Positions 40,084 to 51,277 of a DNA stretch of 64,000 nucleotides are shown piece after piece. Source of the DNA: Streptomyces griseoruber (GTDB taxonomy: Bacteria; Actinomycetota; Actinomycetes; Streptomycetales; Streptomycetaceae). Position numbers and translations under genes: made by a program. The stretch is taken from contig NZ_KQ948780.1 of NCBI RefSeq assembly GCF_001514205.1, positions 62,001 through 126,000 on the forward strand, read 5' to 3'. Numbering within the stretch: the first letter of the stretch is position 1; the number at the start of each line of letters is the position of its first letter. Below the pieces are notes generated by a model that had not been told where the DNA came from, searched no databases, and worked only from the letters and a program-made list of their open reading frames with translations.

Positions 40084-41865
40084 GTGGCAGCACCTAAGAA
40101 GGGCCGGAGCGCGAGCGCCCAGAGCAAGCCAGGGCGCTCGCTGGCCCTGATCCTGATCGCCATCGTGGGTCTCACCGGGGGCATGTTCGCCTCCGGGCAC
40201 ACGACCCCGCGACTCGGCATCGACCTTGCCGGCGGCACCAGCATCACGCTGGAGGCGAAGGCCGACCAAGGTTCCGCGATCAACAAGGCCAACATGGACA
40301 CCGCGGTCGACATCATGAACCGCCGTGTCAACGGCCTGGGCGTCTCCGAGGCGGAGGTGCAGACCCAGGGCGACAAGAACATCATCGTCAACATCCCCAA
40401 GGGCACCAACTCCAAGGAAGCCCGGGCGCAGGTCGGCACCACCGCCAAGCTGTACTTCCGTCCCGTCCTGGCCCAGGAGGCCACCGGCGCCGCCGCGGGC
40501 ACCGCCTCGCCGAGCGCGTCCGCCACGGGCTCCTCCAGCGCCTCGCCGAGCTCGACCGCGAGCCCCTCCTCGAGCGCCTCCGGCACCGGCGAGAAGGCGA
40601 GCTCCTCGTCCTCCCCGTCGGCCACCGCCACCTCGCAGGGCCGCGCCGTCACCGACGCCCTCAAGGCCGACTCCACACCGTCCGCGAGCGCCAGCGCCAA
40701 GGCCTCCGCCAGCCCGTCGGCCTCCGCCTCGACGAGCACCGACGCCGAGTCCGCCGCCCTCCAGGCCAAGTACGCGGCGCTGGACTGCACCAAGAAGTCC
40801 GTGCGCACCAAGGCCGGCGAGGGCGTCAAGCCCGAGGACCCCACCGTCGCCTGCGGTGAGATCTCCGGCGTCTGGTACAAGTACCTGCTCGGCCCGTCCG
40901 CCGTCGCCGGCACCGAGATCGACAAGGCCTCGGCCAACTTCGACACGCAGGGCGCCTCCGGCTGGCAGGTCGTCATGGAGTTCAACTCCCAGGGCCGCAA
41001 GAAGTTCGCCGACGTCACCGCCCAGCTGGCGCAGAACACCCAGCCGCAGAACGAGTTCGCCATCGTCCTCGACGGCGACGTCGTCTCCAGCCCCTTCGTG
41101 CAGAACGCGATCACGGGCGGCAGTGCCCAGATCTCCGGCAGCTTCACCCAGGAAGAGGCCCAGAACCTCGCCAACATGCTGTCCTACGGTGCGCTTCCGC
41201 TCTCCTTCAAGGAGCAGAGCGTGAACACCGTGACCGCCGCGCTCGGCGGTGACCAGCTGCACGCCGGTCTGCTCGCCGGCGCCATCGGTCTCGCCCTGGT
41301 CGTGATCTACCTGGTGGCCTACTACCGCGGTCTGTCGCTCATCGCGATCGCCTCGCTGCTGGTCTCCGCGGCCCTCACCTATGTGCTGATGTCGCTGCTC
41401 GGCCCGGCCATCGGCTTCGCGCTGAACCTGCCGGCCGTCTGTGGCGCCATCGTCGCGATCGGTATCACGGCGGACTCGTTCATCGTGTTCTTCGAACGCA
41501 TCCGGGACGAGATCCGCGAGGGCCGCACCCTGCGCCCCTCCGTCGAGCGGGCCTGGCCGCGCGCCCGGCGCACCATCCTGGTCTCGGACTTCGTGTCGTT
41601 CCTCGCCGCCGCGGTGCTGTTCATCGTCACCGTCGGCAAGGTCCAGGGCTTCGCGTTCACCCTCGGTCTGACGACCGTCCTCGACGTGGTCGTGGTCTTC
41701 TTCTTCACCAAGCCGCTGATGACCCTGCTCGCCCGCCGCAAGTTCTTCGCGAACGGCCACAAGTGGTCCGGGCTCGACCCCAAGAGCCTGGGCGCGCAGC
41801 CGCCGATTCGCCGCACCCGCCGTCCCGCCGGTCCTGCCGGCCCCGTCGAGACCAAGGAGGCGTGA
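40084..41865 (+). CDS. secD: Protein-export membrane protein SecD
   Basis: 593 aa. An N-terminal helix (about 18-36), then GIDLAGGTSITLEA (P1 head), and a C-terminal RND-type bundle of five helices (AGLLAGAIGLALVVIYLVAYYRG ... GITADSFIVFFERIRDEIREG ... LTTVLDVVVVFFFTKP). Between about residues 132 and 224 a Ser/Ala/Pro/Thr-rich low-complexity insert splits the periplasmic domain. With SecF it uses the proton gradient to pull exported proteins through. It overlaps none of its neighbours; secF follows by 2 nt. Confidence 0.95.
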   Translation: MAAPKKGRSASAQSKPGRSLALILIAIVGLTGGMFASGHTTPRLGIDLAGGTSITLEAKADQGSAINKANMDTAVDIMNRRVNGLGVSEAEVQTQGDKNIIVNIPKGTNSKEARAQVGTTAKLYFRPVLAQEATGAAAGTASPSASATGSSSASPSSTASPSSSASGTGEKASSSSSPSATATSQGRAVTDALKADSTPSASASAKASASPSASASTSTDAESAALQAKYAALDCTKKSVRTKAGEGVKPEDPTVACGEISGVWYKYLLGPSAVAGTEIDKASANFDTQGASGWQVVMEFNSQGRKKFADVTAQLAQNTQPQNEFAIVLDGDVVSSPFVQNAITGGSAQISGSFTQEEAQNLANMLSYGALPLSFKEQSVNTVTAALGGDQLHAGLLAGAIGLALVVIYLVAYYRGLSLIAIASLLVSAALTYVLMSLLGPAIGFALNLPAVCGAIVAIGITADSFIVFFERIRDEIREGRTLRPSVERAWPRARRTILVSDFVSFLAAAVLFIVTVGKVQGFAFTLGLTTVLDVVVVFFFTKPLMTLLARRKFFANGHKWSGLDPKSLGAQPPIRRTRRPAGPAGPVETKEA

Positions 41866-41867
41866 GC

Positions 41868-42971
41868 GTGTCGAAACTCGGCAGCCTCGGCGCCCGACTG
41901 CACCGTGGCGAGGTCAGCTACGACTTCATCGGCCACCGCAAGCTCTGGTACGGCATCTCGATCCTGATCACCATCACGGCCATCCTGGGCCTCGCGGTCC
42001 GCGGCCTGAACATGGGCATCGACTTCCAGGGCGGTGCCGTCTTCACCACCCCGAAGAACACCCATGTCTCCGTCTCGCAGGCCGAGGACGCCGCGGCGGC
42101 GGCGTCCGGCCACGAGGCGGTCGTGCAGAAGCTCGGCGACGGCTCGCTGCGCATCCAGATCGCCGGCATGGACACCCAGCAGTCCGACCAGATCAAGGAC
42201 GACCTGGCCAAGGACTTCGACCTCAACTCCGAGTCGATCGCCGCCGACCTCGTCGGCCCCAGCTGGGGTGACCAGATCGCCAACAAGGCCTGGCAGGGCC
42301 TGGCGATCTTCATGGTCCTGGTCGTGATCTACCTGGCGATCGCCTTCGAATGGCGCATGGCCATCGCGGCGCTCGTCGCCCTGATCCACGACATCACCAT
42401 CACCGTCGGCATCTACGCCCTCGTCGGCTTCGAGGTCACGCCCGGTACGGTGATCGGTCTGCTCACCATCCTCGGTTACTCGCTGTACGACACCGTCGTC
42501 GTCTTCGACTCCCTCAAGGAGCAGACGAAGGACCTCACCAAGCAGACCCGCTTCACCTACAGCGAGGTCGCCAACCGCTCGATCAACGGCACCCTGGTCC
42601 GTTCCATCAACACCACGGTGGTCGCCCTGCTGCCGGTGGCGGGCCTGCTGTTCATCGGCGGCGGTGTCCTCGGCGCGGGCACGCTCAACGACATCTCGCT
42701 GTCGCTGTTCGTCGGTCTCGCGGCCGGTGCCTACTCCTCGATCTTCATCGCCACCCCGCTCGTCGCCGACCTCAAGGAGCGCGAGCCGCAGATGAAGGCC
42801 CTCAGGAAGCGCGTCCTGGCCAAGCGGGCCCAGGCCGCCGCCGACGAGGAAGTGGCCGGGACCCGGGGCGAGTTCGGAGGAGACTCCGAGGACGCCACCC
42901 CGGCGGTCGTCGGACCGCGCGACCAGTCCGGGCCGCGCAGCCGCCGCAGGCCTTCGGGGAAGCGCCGATGA
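41868..42971 (+). CDS. secF: Protein-export membrane protein SecF
   Basis: 367 aa. SecF signature: FIGHRKLWYGISILI, GIDFQGGAVF, then SLYDTVVVFDSLKEQTKDL and the NRSINGTLVRSINTTVVALLPV helix-loop. The GTG at 41868 was chosen because GGAGG lies 7 nt upstream; the GTG at 41862 is too close to it. The basic cytoplasmic tail (SGPRSRRRPSGKRR) is typical of actinobacteria. Overlaps apt by 4 nt. Confidence 0.95.
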   Translation: MSKLGSLGARLHRGEVSYDFIGHRKLWYGISILITITAILGLAVRGLNMGIDFQGGAVFTTPKNTHVSVSQAEDAAAAASGHEAVVQKLGDGSLRIQIAGMDTQQSDQIKDDLAKDFDLNSESIAADLVGPSWGDQIANKAWQGLAIFMVLVVIYLAIAFEWRMAIAALVALIHDITITVGIYALVGFEVTPGTVIGLLTILGYSLYDTVVVFDSLKEQTKDLTKQTRFTYSEVANRSINGTLVRSINTTVVALLPVAGLLFIGGGVLGAGTLNDISLSLFVGLAAGAYSSIFIATPLVADLKEREPQMKALRKRVLAKRAQAAADEEVAGTRGEFGGDSEDATPAVVGPRDQSGPRSRRRPSGKRR

Positions 42972-43516
42972 CCGACGTCGTCGACACCACGGCGCTGCTG
43001 CTCAGCCGTATCCGCGATGTGGCCGACTACCCGGAGCAGGGGGTGATGTTCAAGGACATCACCCCGCTCCTGGCGGACCCGGTGGCGTTCACCGTGCTCA
43101 CCGACGCCTTCGCGGCGATCGCCGAGCGCACCGGCGCCACCAAGATCGTCGGCCTGGAGGCCCGGGGCTTCATCCTGGGCGCCCCGGTCGCCGTCCGCGC
43201 CGGCCTCGGCTTCATCCCCGTACGCAAGGCGGGCAAGCTCCCCGGAGCCACCCTCAGCCAGGCCTACGACCTGGAGTACGGCTCGGCGGAGATCGAGGTG
43301 CACGCCGAGGACCTCACCGCGGGCGACCGGATCCTGATCGTCGACGACGTGCTCGCCACCGGCGGCACCGCCGAGGCCGCGATCCGGCTCATCCACCGCG
43401 CGGGCGCCGAGGTCGCGGGCGTCGCCGTCCTGATGGAACTGAGCTTCCTCGACGGCCGCCCCCGCCTGCGGGCCGCGCTCGGCGAGGCCCCGCTGGACGC
43501 CCTGCTGACCATCTGA
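42968..43516 (+). CDS. apt: Adenine phosphoribosyltransferase
   Basis: 182 aa. Type I PRPP-binding motif ILIVDDVLATGGTAEA and the adenine-loop region LEARGFILGAPVA. It salvages adenine to AMP. Its start overlaps the secF stop (ATGA), and it ends before a strong hairpin that separates it from relA. The secDF-apt-relA order is long known in Streptomyces. Confidence 0.96.
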   Translation: MTDVVDTTALLLSRIRDVADYPEQGVMFKDITPLLADPVAFTVLTDAFAAIAERTGATKIVGLEARGFILGAPVAVRAGLGFIPVRKAGKLPGATLSQAYDLEYGSAEIEVHAEDLTAGDRILIVDDVLATGGTAEAAIRLIHRAGAEVAGVAVLMELSFLDGRPRLRAALGEAPLDALLTI

Positions 43517-43529
43517 ACACCGCTGCGCC

Positions 43530-43570
43530 GCGAGGGGCGGGCCCGGAGGAATCCGGCGCCCGCCCCTCGC
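43530..43570 (+). terminator. Strong apt terminator
   Basis: GCGAGGGGCGGG pairs perfectly with 43559-43570, and the stem continues past a single bulged C to CCGGA/TCCGG closed by GGAA. It sits between apt and the relA promoter. Confidence 0.85.
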
Positions 43571-43629
43571 GTTGCACGGGTTGACGGTCCTCACATCGGC
43601 CTGAAGGCGATGCCGGAGCCCAGGATCGC

Positions 43630-43635
43630 TACGAT
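43630..43635 (+). promoter_or_regulatory. -10 element of the relA promoter
   Basis: TACGAT; the expected start point is near 43642. This lies downstream of the GTG at 43638, so a transcript from here can only use the TTG start at 43686. Confidence 0.5.
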
Positions 43636-43685
43636 GGGTGCTCCGGAGCCTGACCGGGGACCCGGATCGCGCACGAGGAGTCCTC

Positions 43686-46181
<2,496 letters not shown>

Positions 46182-46199
46182 CCCCGCCGCGGACACACG

Positions 46200-46232
46200 A
46201 GAGGCCCCCGTACACCACGTACGGGGGCCTCT
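46200..46232. terminator. 14-bp bidirectional terminator
   Basis: AGAGGCCCCCGTAC pairs perfectly with 46219-46232 around ACCAC, followed by TT. It is shared by relA and the convergent DUF349 gene. Confidence 0.88.
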
Positions 46233-46275
46233 TTCACCGCTGTGTCAGCCGCTGGGTGAGCCGCTTAGCCGTGTG

Positions 46276-47505
46276 TCAGCCGCCGAACTCCTGGAGACCC
46301 TTCAGCGCCTGGTCCAGCAGGGCCTGGCGGCCCTCCAGCTCGCGCTCCAGCTTGTCGGCGCGGGAGGCGTTGCCCTGGGCGCGGGCCTGGTCGATCTGCG
46401 CCCGCAGCTTGTCCACCGCGGCCTGGAGCTGGCCGGTCAGACCCTCGGCACGCGCGCGTGCCTCCGGGTTGGTGCGGCGCCACTCGGCCTCCTCGGCCTC
46501 CTGGATCGCCCGCTCCACGGCGTGCATCCGGCCCTCGACCTTCGGCCGGGCGTCCCGCGGCACATGACCGATGGACTCCCAGCGCTCGTTGATCGAGCGG
46601 AACGACGCACGCGCCGTCTTCAGATCACCGATCGGCAGGAGCTTCTCGGCCTCCTCGGCCAGCTCCTCCTTGAGCTTCAGGTTCTCCGTCTGCTCGGCGT
46701 CCCGCTCGGCGAAGACCGAGCTGCGCGCCGCGAAGAACACGTCCTGGGCGCCGCGGAAGCGGTTCCACAGGTCGTCCTCGTGCTCGCGCTGGGCGCGGCC
46801 CGCGGCCTTCCAGTCGGCCATCAGCTCGCGGTAGCGGGCGGCCGTCGGACCCCAGTCCGTCGAGGCCGACAGCGCCTCGGCCTCCGCGACCAGACGCTCC
46901 TTGATCCGGCGGGCGTCCTCGCGCTGCGCGTCCAGCTGCGCGAAGTGGGCCTTGCGGCGCTTGGAGAACGCCGAGCGCGCATGCGAGAAGCGGTGCCAGA
47001 GCTCGTCGTCGGACTTGCGGTCCAGGCGCGGCAGACCCTTCCAGGTGTCCACCAGGGCCCGCAGCCGCTCACCGGCCGCCCGCCACTGGTCGGACTGCGC
47101 GAGCTGCTCCGCCTCGGCGACCAGTTCCTCCTTGGCGTGGCGGGCCTGGTCGGACTGCTTGGCCCGCTGCTGCTTGCGCTCCTCGCGGCGCGACTCGACC
47201 GCCTGCACCAGCTTGTCGAGCCGGGTCCGCAGCGCGTCCAGGTCACCGACCGCGTGATGCGCGTCGACCTGCTCGCGGATGTGGTCGATGGCGACCTGGG
47301 CGTCCTTCGCCGACAGGTCGGTCGTCTGCACCCGCTTCTCGAGGAGGCCGATCTCGACAACCAGGCCCTCGTACTTGCGCTCGAAGTAGGCCAAGGCCTC
47401 CTCGGGGGAGCCGGCCTGCCAGGAACCGACGACCTGCTCGCCGTCGGCCGTACGCACGTACACGGTCCCCGTCTCATCGACGCGGCCCCACGGGTCGCTG
47501 CTCAC
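46276..47505 (-). CDS. DUF349 coiled-coil repeat protein
   Basis: 409 aa. Almost entirely helical and charged, with at least three DUF349 units recognisable by W-K/R-aromatic motifs: ALVDTWKGLPRLDRKSDDELW, ELMADWKAAGRAQREHEDDLW and SINERWESIGHVPRDARPK, each followed by a basic helix. A short N-terminal SH3-like beta part (GTVYVRTADGEQVVGSW) precedes them. Cytoplasmic; function unknown in actinobacteria. The GTG at 47505 follows GGAGGAGG and excludes a longer reading. Confidence 0.85.
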   Translation of the reverse strand: MSSDPWGRVDETGTVYVRTADGEQVVGSWQAGSPEEALAYFERKYEGLVVEIGLLEKRVQTTDLSAKDAQVAIDHIREQVDAHHAVGDLDALRTRLDKLVQAVESRREERKQQRAKQSDQARHAKEELVAEAEQLAQSDQWRAAGERLRALVDTWKGLPRLDRKSDDELWHRFSHARSAFSKRRKAHFAQLDAQREDARRIKERLVAEAEALSASTDWGPTAARYRELMADWKAAGRAQREHEDDLWNRFRGAQDVFFAARSSVFAERDAEQTENLKLKEELAEEAEKLLPIGDLKTARASFRSINERWESIGHVPRDARPKVEGRMHAVERAIQEAEEAEWRRTNPEARARAEGLTGQLQAAVDKLRAQIDQARAQGNASRADKLERELEGRQALLDQALKGLQEFGG

Positions 47506-47649
47506 AGCGCCTCCTCCACATGATGCCTCCGAGGGGCTACGGCGCCCCCGGGCATCGTCCACAGTTTCGTCACGGCCAACATAGGCGACCGGCGGGGCGC
47601 CTGTCCGCATCCAGCGCGACCGAAATTCCGCAGTTGGCCGCCCTGGACG

Positions 47650-48471
47650 TCAGGACTTCGTGACCGTCGCCTTGTTGATCACAACGGTCGCGTTCGGGGC
47701 ACCGTCACCGGCGCCGGTGTTCTCACCCGCGGCGGCGATCTTCTTCAGGACCTTCATGCCCTCGGCCGACACCGTGCCGAACGGGGTGTAGCTCGGCGGG
47801 AGCGAACTGTCCTGGTAGACGAGGAAGAACTGGCTGCCGCCGGTGTGCGCCTGACCGGTGTTGGCCATCGCGACCGTGCCCGCCGGGTAGACGTTGTCCT
47901 TGAGGCTCTTGTCCTTCAGGTTCTCGTCCGGGATGGTGTAGCCCGGTCCGCCGCTGCCGCTGCCCGTGGGGTCGCCGCACTGCAGGACGTAGATCCCGTT
48001 GGTGGTCAGCCGGTGGCACTTCGTGTGGTCGAAGTAGCCCTTGCCGGCGAGGAAGTCGAACGAGTTGACCGTGTGCGGGGCCGCGGCCGTCTTCAGCGCT
48101 ATGTCGATGTCACCGCAGGTCGTCGCGAGCTTCATGGTGTAGTCCGCCGACTTGTCGATGGTCACCGCCGGCTCCTTCTTCCAGCTCAGCTTCTCGACCT
48201 TGCCGGCGGCCGCCTTCTCGCACGGGTCCTTCGCCGCGCTGGGCGAGGCGTCCGGGCTCGCCTCCGCGCTCGTGTTCGACTTGTCGTCCTTGTCGTCCTT
48301 GAGGACGCCCGTGGTGTAGAGCGTGAGGCTGCCGATCACGATCACGCCGAGCACCGACGCGATCACCGAGTTGCGCACGCGCGCCTTGCGCCGCGACGCC
48401 GTTCGCCGCTGCTGCTGCCGCAAGAACTTCTCCCGGGCGAGCTGACGCTTGCGCTGTTCCTGGGTGACCAC
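47650..48471 (-). CDS. Membrane-anchored cyclophilin-type peptidyl-prolyl isomerase
   Basis: 273 aa. A basic cytoplasmic start (QEQRKRQLAREKFLRQQQRR) and one transmembrane helix (about 34-53) are followed by a Ser/Ala/Asp linker and a cyclophilin domain (HTVNSFDFLAGKGYFDHTKCHRL, GTVAMANTGQAHTGGSQFFLVY, YTPFGTV). It catalyses proline isomerisation outside the membrane, probably aiding folding of exported proteins. GTG 48471 was chosen: AAGGAGAG lies 6 nt upstream, whereas the longer open frame has no RBS. Confidence 0.9.
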   Translation of the reverse strand: MVTQEQRKRQLAREKFLRQQQRRTASRRKARVRNSVIASVLGVIVIGSLTLYTTGVLKDDKDDKSNTSAEASPDASPSAAKDPCEKAAAGKVEKLSWKKEPAVTIDKSADYTMKLATTCGDIDIALKTAAAPHTVNSFDFLAGKGYFDHTKCHRLTTNGIYVLQCGDPTGSGSGGPGYTIPDENLKDKSLKDNVYPAGTVAMANTGQAHTGGSQFFLVYQDSSLPPSYTPFGTVSAEGMKVLKKIAAAGENTGAGDGAPNATVVINKATVTKS

Positions 48472-48624
48472 CGGATTCTCTCCTTGTGCGTCTCGTGACA
48501 TCGACCGCTTGCGTGTGCCCCGTACCGTATATGGGTTCGCTGAGGAAACGGCAGCGCCGGTAGGCTCTGACAGCGGCTGTCGCCGCGCAGAAGCCTCCCG
48601 TAATCGACACAACCAAGGACGATC

Positions 48625-49335
48625 GTGCTCATTGCCGGGTTCCCCGCCGGGGCCTGGGGGACGAACTGTTATCTCGTCGCCCCCGCCGCCGGTGAGGAGT
48701 GCGTGATCATCGACCCGGGCCATCAGGCGGCCCCCGGAGTCGAGGAAGCGCTGAAGAAGCATCGGCTCAAGCCCGTCGCCGTCGTCCTCACCCACGGCCA
48801 CATCGACCATGTGGCCTCGGTCGTCCCGGTCTGCGGCGCGCACGACGTGCCGGCCTGGATCCACCCCGAGGACCGGTTCATGATGAGCGACCCCGAGAAG
48901 GCGCTCGGCCGGTCCATCGGGATGCCGCTGATGGGCGAGCTGACCGTGGGGGAGCCGGACGACGTCCGCGAGCTGACCGACGGCATCGAGCTGGACCTGG
49001 CGGGTCTGCGGTTCTCCGTCGCGCACGCGCCGGGCCATACCAAGGGGTCGGTGACCTTCCGGATGCCCGAGACGACCGAGATCCCCTCGGTCTTCTTCTC
49101 CGGGGATCTGCTGTTCGCCGGCTCCATCGGACGCACCGACCTGCCCGGCGGTGACATGGCCGAGATGCTCGACTCGCTGGCCCGCGTGTGCCTGCCGCTC
49201 GACGACTCGACCGTGGTCCTGTCCGGCCACGGCCCCCAGACGACCATCGGCCAGGAGCGCGCCACCAACCCGTATCTGCGGCAGGTGGCGAGCGGAGGCC
49301 AGGGAGCAGCTCAGGCTCCCCGACGAGGAATGTGA
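48625..49335 (+). CDS. MBL-fold hydrolase, glyoxalase II-like
   Basis: 236 aa. Metallo-beta-lactamase fold with the zinc motif THGHIDH, a downstream APGHTKGSV His, the bridging Asp in FFSGDLLFAGSIGRTD and the last His in VLSGHGPQTT. The GSIGRTDLPGG segment is typical of hydroxyacylglutathione hydrolase-like thioesterases. Streptomyces lacks glutathione, so the true substrate is probably another thioester. RBS AAGGA; it is followed by hisS after 12 nt, as in other actinobacteria. Confidence 0.88.
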   Translation: MLIAGFPAGAWGTNCYLVAPAAGEECVIIDPGHQAAPGVEEALKKHRLKPVAVVLTHGHIDHVASVVPVCGAHDVPAWIHPEDRFMMSDPEKALGRSIGMPLMGELTVGEPDDVRELTDGIELDLAGLRFSVAHAPGHTKGSVTFRMPETTEIPSVFFSGDLLFAGSIGRTDLPGGDMAEMLDSLARVCLPLDDSTVVLSGHGPQTTIGQERATNPYLRQVASGGQGAAQAPRRGM

Positions 49336-49347
49336 CGAGAGACTTCC

Positions 49348-50610
49348 GTGAGTACCTTTCAGGCCCCCAAGGGCACGTACGACCTTCTGCCGCCCCGTTC
49401 CGCGACGTTCCTCGCGGTGCGCGAGGCCATCGCCGGACCGCTCAGGAACTCCGGCTACGGCTATGTCGAGACCCCCGGCTTCGAGAACGTGGAGCTGTTC
49501 GCGCGCGGTGTCGGTGAGTCGACGGACATCGTGACCAAGGAGATGTACGCCTTCGAGACCAAGGGCGGCGACAGGCTGGCCCTGCGCCCCGAGGGCACCG
49601 CCTCCGTGCTGCGCGCCGCCCTGGAGGCGAACCTGCACCGGCAGGGCAATCTCCCGGTCAAGCTCTGGTACTCCGGCTCGTACTACCGCTACGAGCAGCC
49701 GCAGGCGGGCCGCTACCGGCACTTCTCCCAGGTCGGCGCCGAGGCGATCGGCGCGGAGGACCCGGCGCTGGACGCCGAGCTGATCATCCTGGCCGACCAG
49801 GCGTACCGCTCGCTGGGCCTCAGGAACTTCCGCATCCTGCTCAACAGCCTGGGCGACAAGGAGTGCCGTCCGGTGTACCGGGCCGCCCTCCAGGACTTCC
49901 TGCGCGGCCTGGACCTCGACGAGGACACCCTGCGCCGCGCCGAGATCAACCCGCTCCGCGTCCTGGACGACAAGCGCGAGTCGGTCCAGAAGCAGCTCGG
50001 TGACGCCCCCCTCCTGCGGGACTACCTCTGCGACGCCTGCAAGGCGTACCACGAGGAGGTCCGTGAGCTGATCACGGCCGCCGGTGTCGCCTTCGAGGAC
50101 GACCCGAAGCTGGTCCGCGGTCTGGACTACTACACCCGGACGACCTTCGAGTTCGTCCACGACGGTCTGGGCTCCCAGTCCGCGGTGGGCGGCGGCGGCC
50201 GTTACGACGGGCTGTCGGAGATGATCGGCGGCCCGGCCCTGCCGTCCGTCGGCTGGGCGCTCGGCGTCGACCGCACGGTCCTCGCGCTGGAGGCCGAGGG
50301 CGTCGACCTCGGCCTGCCGTCCACCACCTCCGTCTACGCCGTCCCGCTCGGCGAGGAGGCCCGCCGGGTGCTGTTCGCCAAGGTCACCGAGCTGCGCAAG
50401 CTCGGTGTCGCGGCCGACTTCTCCTACGGCGGCAAGGGCCTCAAGGGCGCCATGAAGAACGCCAACCGCAGCGGCGCCCGGTACGCGATCGTGGCCGGTG
50501 ACCGCGACCTCGCCGAGGGTGTCGTCCAGCTCAAGGACATGGAGTCCGGCGAGCAGTCGGCGATCGGCGTGAACGAGATCGTGGCCGAACTGGAGTCGAG
50601 GCTGGGCTGA
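49348..50610 (+). CDS. hisS: Histidyl-tRNA synthetase
   Basis: 420 aa. Class II motifs: the FQAPKGTYDLLP start, motif 2 (YYRYEQPQAGRYRHFSQ), histidine-binding RGLDYYTRTTFEF, and motif 3 with GGGGRYDGL; the C-terminal anticodon domain follows (YAVPLGEEARRVLF). It ends at a 13-bp convergent terminator. Confidence 0.97.
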   Translation: MSTFQAPKGTYDLLPPRSATFLAVREAIAGPLRNSGYGYVETPGFENVELFARGVGESTDIVTKEMYAFETKGGDRLALRPEGTASVLRAALEANLHRQGNLPVKLWYSGSYYRYEQPQAGRYRHFSQVGAEAIGAEDPALDAELIILADQAYRSLGLRNFRILLNSLGDKECRPVYRAALQDFLRGLDLDEDTLRRAEINPLRVLDDKRESVQKQLGDAPLLRDYLCDACKAYHEEVRELITAAGVAFEDDPKLVRGLDYYTRTTFEFVHDGLGSQSAVGGGGRYDGLSEMIGGPALPSVGWALGVDRTVLALEAEGVDLGLPSTTSVYAVPLGEEARRVLFAKVTELRKLGVAADFSYGGKGLKGAMKNANRSGARYAIVAGDRDLAEGVVQLKDMESGEQSAIGVNEIVAELESRLG

Positions 50611-50617
50611 GGCCCGC

Positions 50618-50648
50618 GGGGTGAGGGGGCCGCACGCCCCCTCACCCC
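50618..50648. terminator. 13-bp convergent terminator
   Basis: GGGGTGAGGGGGC pairs perfectly with 50636-50648 around CGCAC. It separates hisS from the convergent response-regulator operon. Confidence 0.88.
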
Positions 50649-50653
50649 CTCGC

Positions 50654-51277
50654 TCACTCCAGCAGTCCGTACCGCATGGCGCTGGTGACCGCCGCCGTCC
50701 GGTCGTCCACGTCCAACTTGGTGAAGACACGCAGGAGATGGGTCTTCACCGTCGACTCCCCGATGAACAGGCGTCTGCCGATCTCCGCGTTGGTGCAGCC
50801 CTCGGCCACCAGCCGCAGCACCGCCGTCTCACGGGTCGACAGACGGGGGCGTTCCGGCTTGGTGCGGAGCTGATCGACCAGACGGGCCGCCACCGACGGG
50901 GCCAGCACCGTCTCGCCGCGCGCCGCCCGTCGTACCGCCTCAGCCAGTTGGCTCCGGGGCAGGTCCTTCAGGAGATAGCCCGCGGCGCCCGCCTCCACGG
51001 CCCGCAGGATGTCCCGGTCGGTCTCGTACGTCGTCAGGACGATCACCCGGCACGGCAGCCCGGACTCCGTCATCCGCGCGATCGACTCCACACCCCCGCC
51101 GCCCGGCATCCGCAGGTCCATCAGCACGATGTCGGGGCGCAGTTCGGCGGCCAGGGCCTCCGCCCGGGGGCCGCTCTCCGCGTCGGCGACGACCTCCAGA
51201 TCCGGCTCGGCGCTCAGCATCGCCCGCAGCCCCTCGCGTACGACGGGATGGTCGTCGGCCAGGACGATCCTGATCAC
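50654..51277 (-). CDS. NarL/LuxR-type response regulator
   Basis: 207 aa. Receiver domain with D8/D9, phospho-acceptor D54 (VLMDLRMP), Thr 82/83 and K104. The C-terminal LuxR-type helix-turn-helix is clear (LSTRETAVLRLVAEG, then NAEIGRRLFIGESTVKTHL). It is the last gene of a four-gene operon and overlaps the kinase stop by 4 nt. Predicted targets include its own ABC-transporter operon. Confidence 0.92.
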   Translation of the reverse strand: MIRIVLADDHPVVREGLRAMLSAEPDLEVVADAESGPRAEALAAELRPDIVLMDLRMPGGGGVESIARMTESGLPCRVIVLTTYETDRDILRAVEAGAAGYLLKDLPRSQLAEAVRRAARGETVLAPSVAARLVDQLRTKPERPRLSTRETAVLRLVAEGCTNAEIGRRLFIGESTVKTHLLRVFTKLDVDDRTAAVTSAMRYGLLE

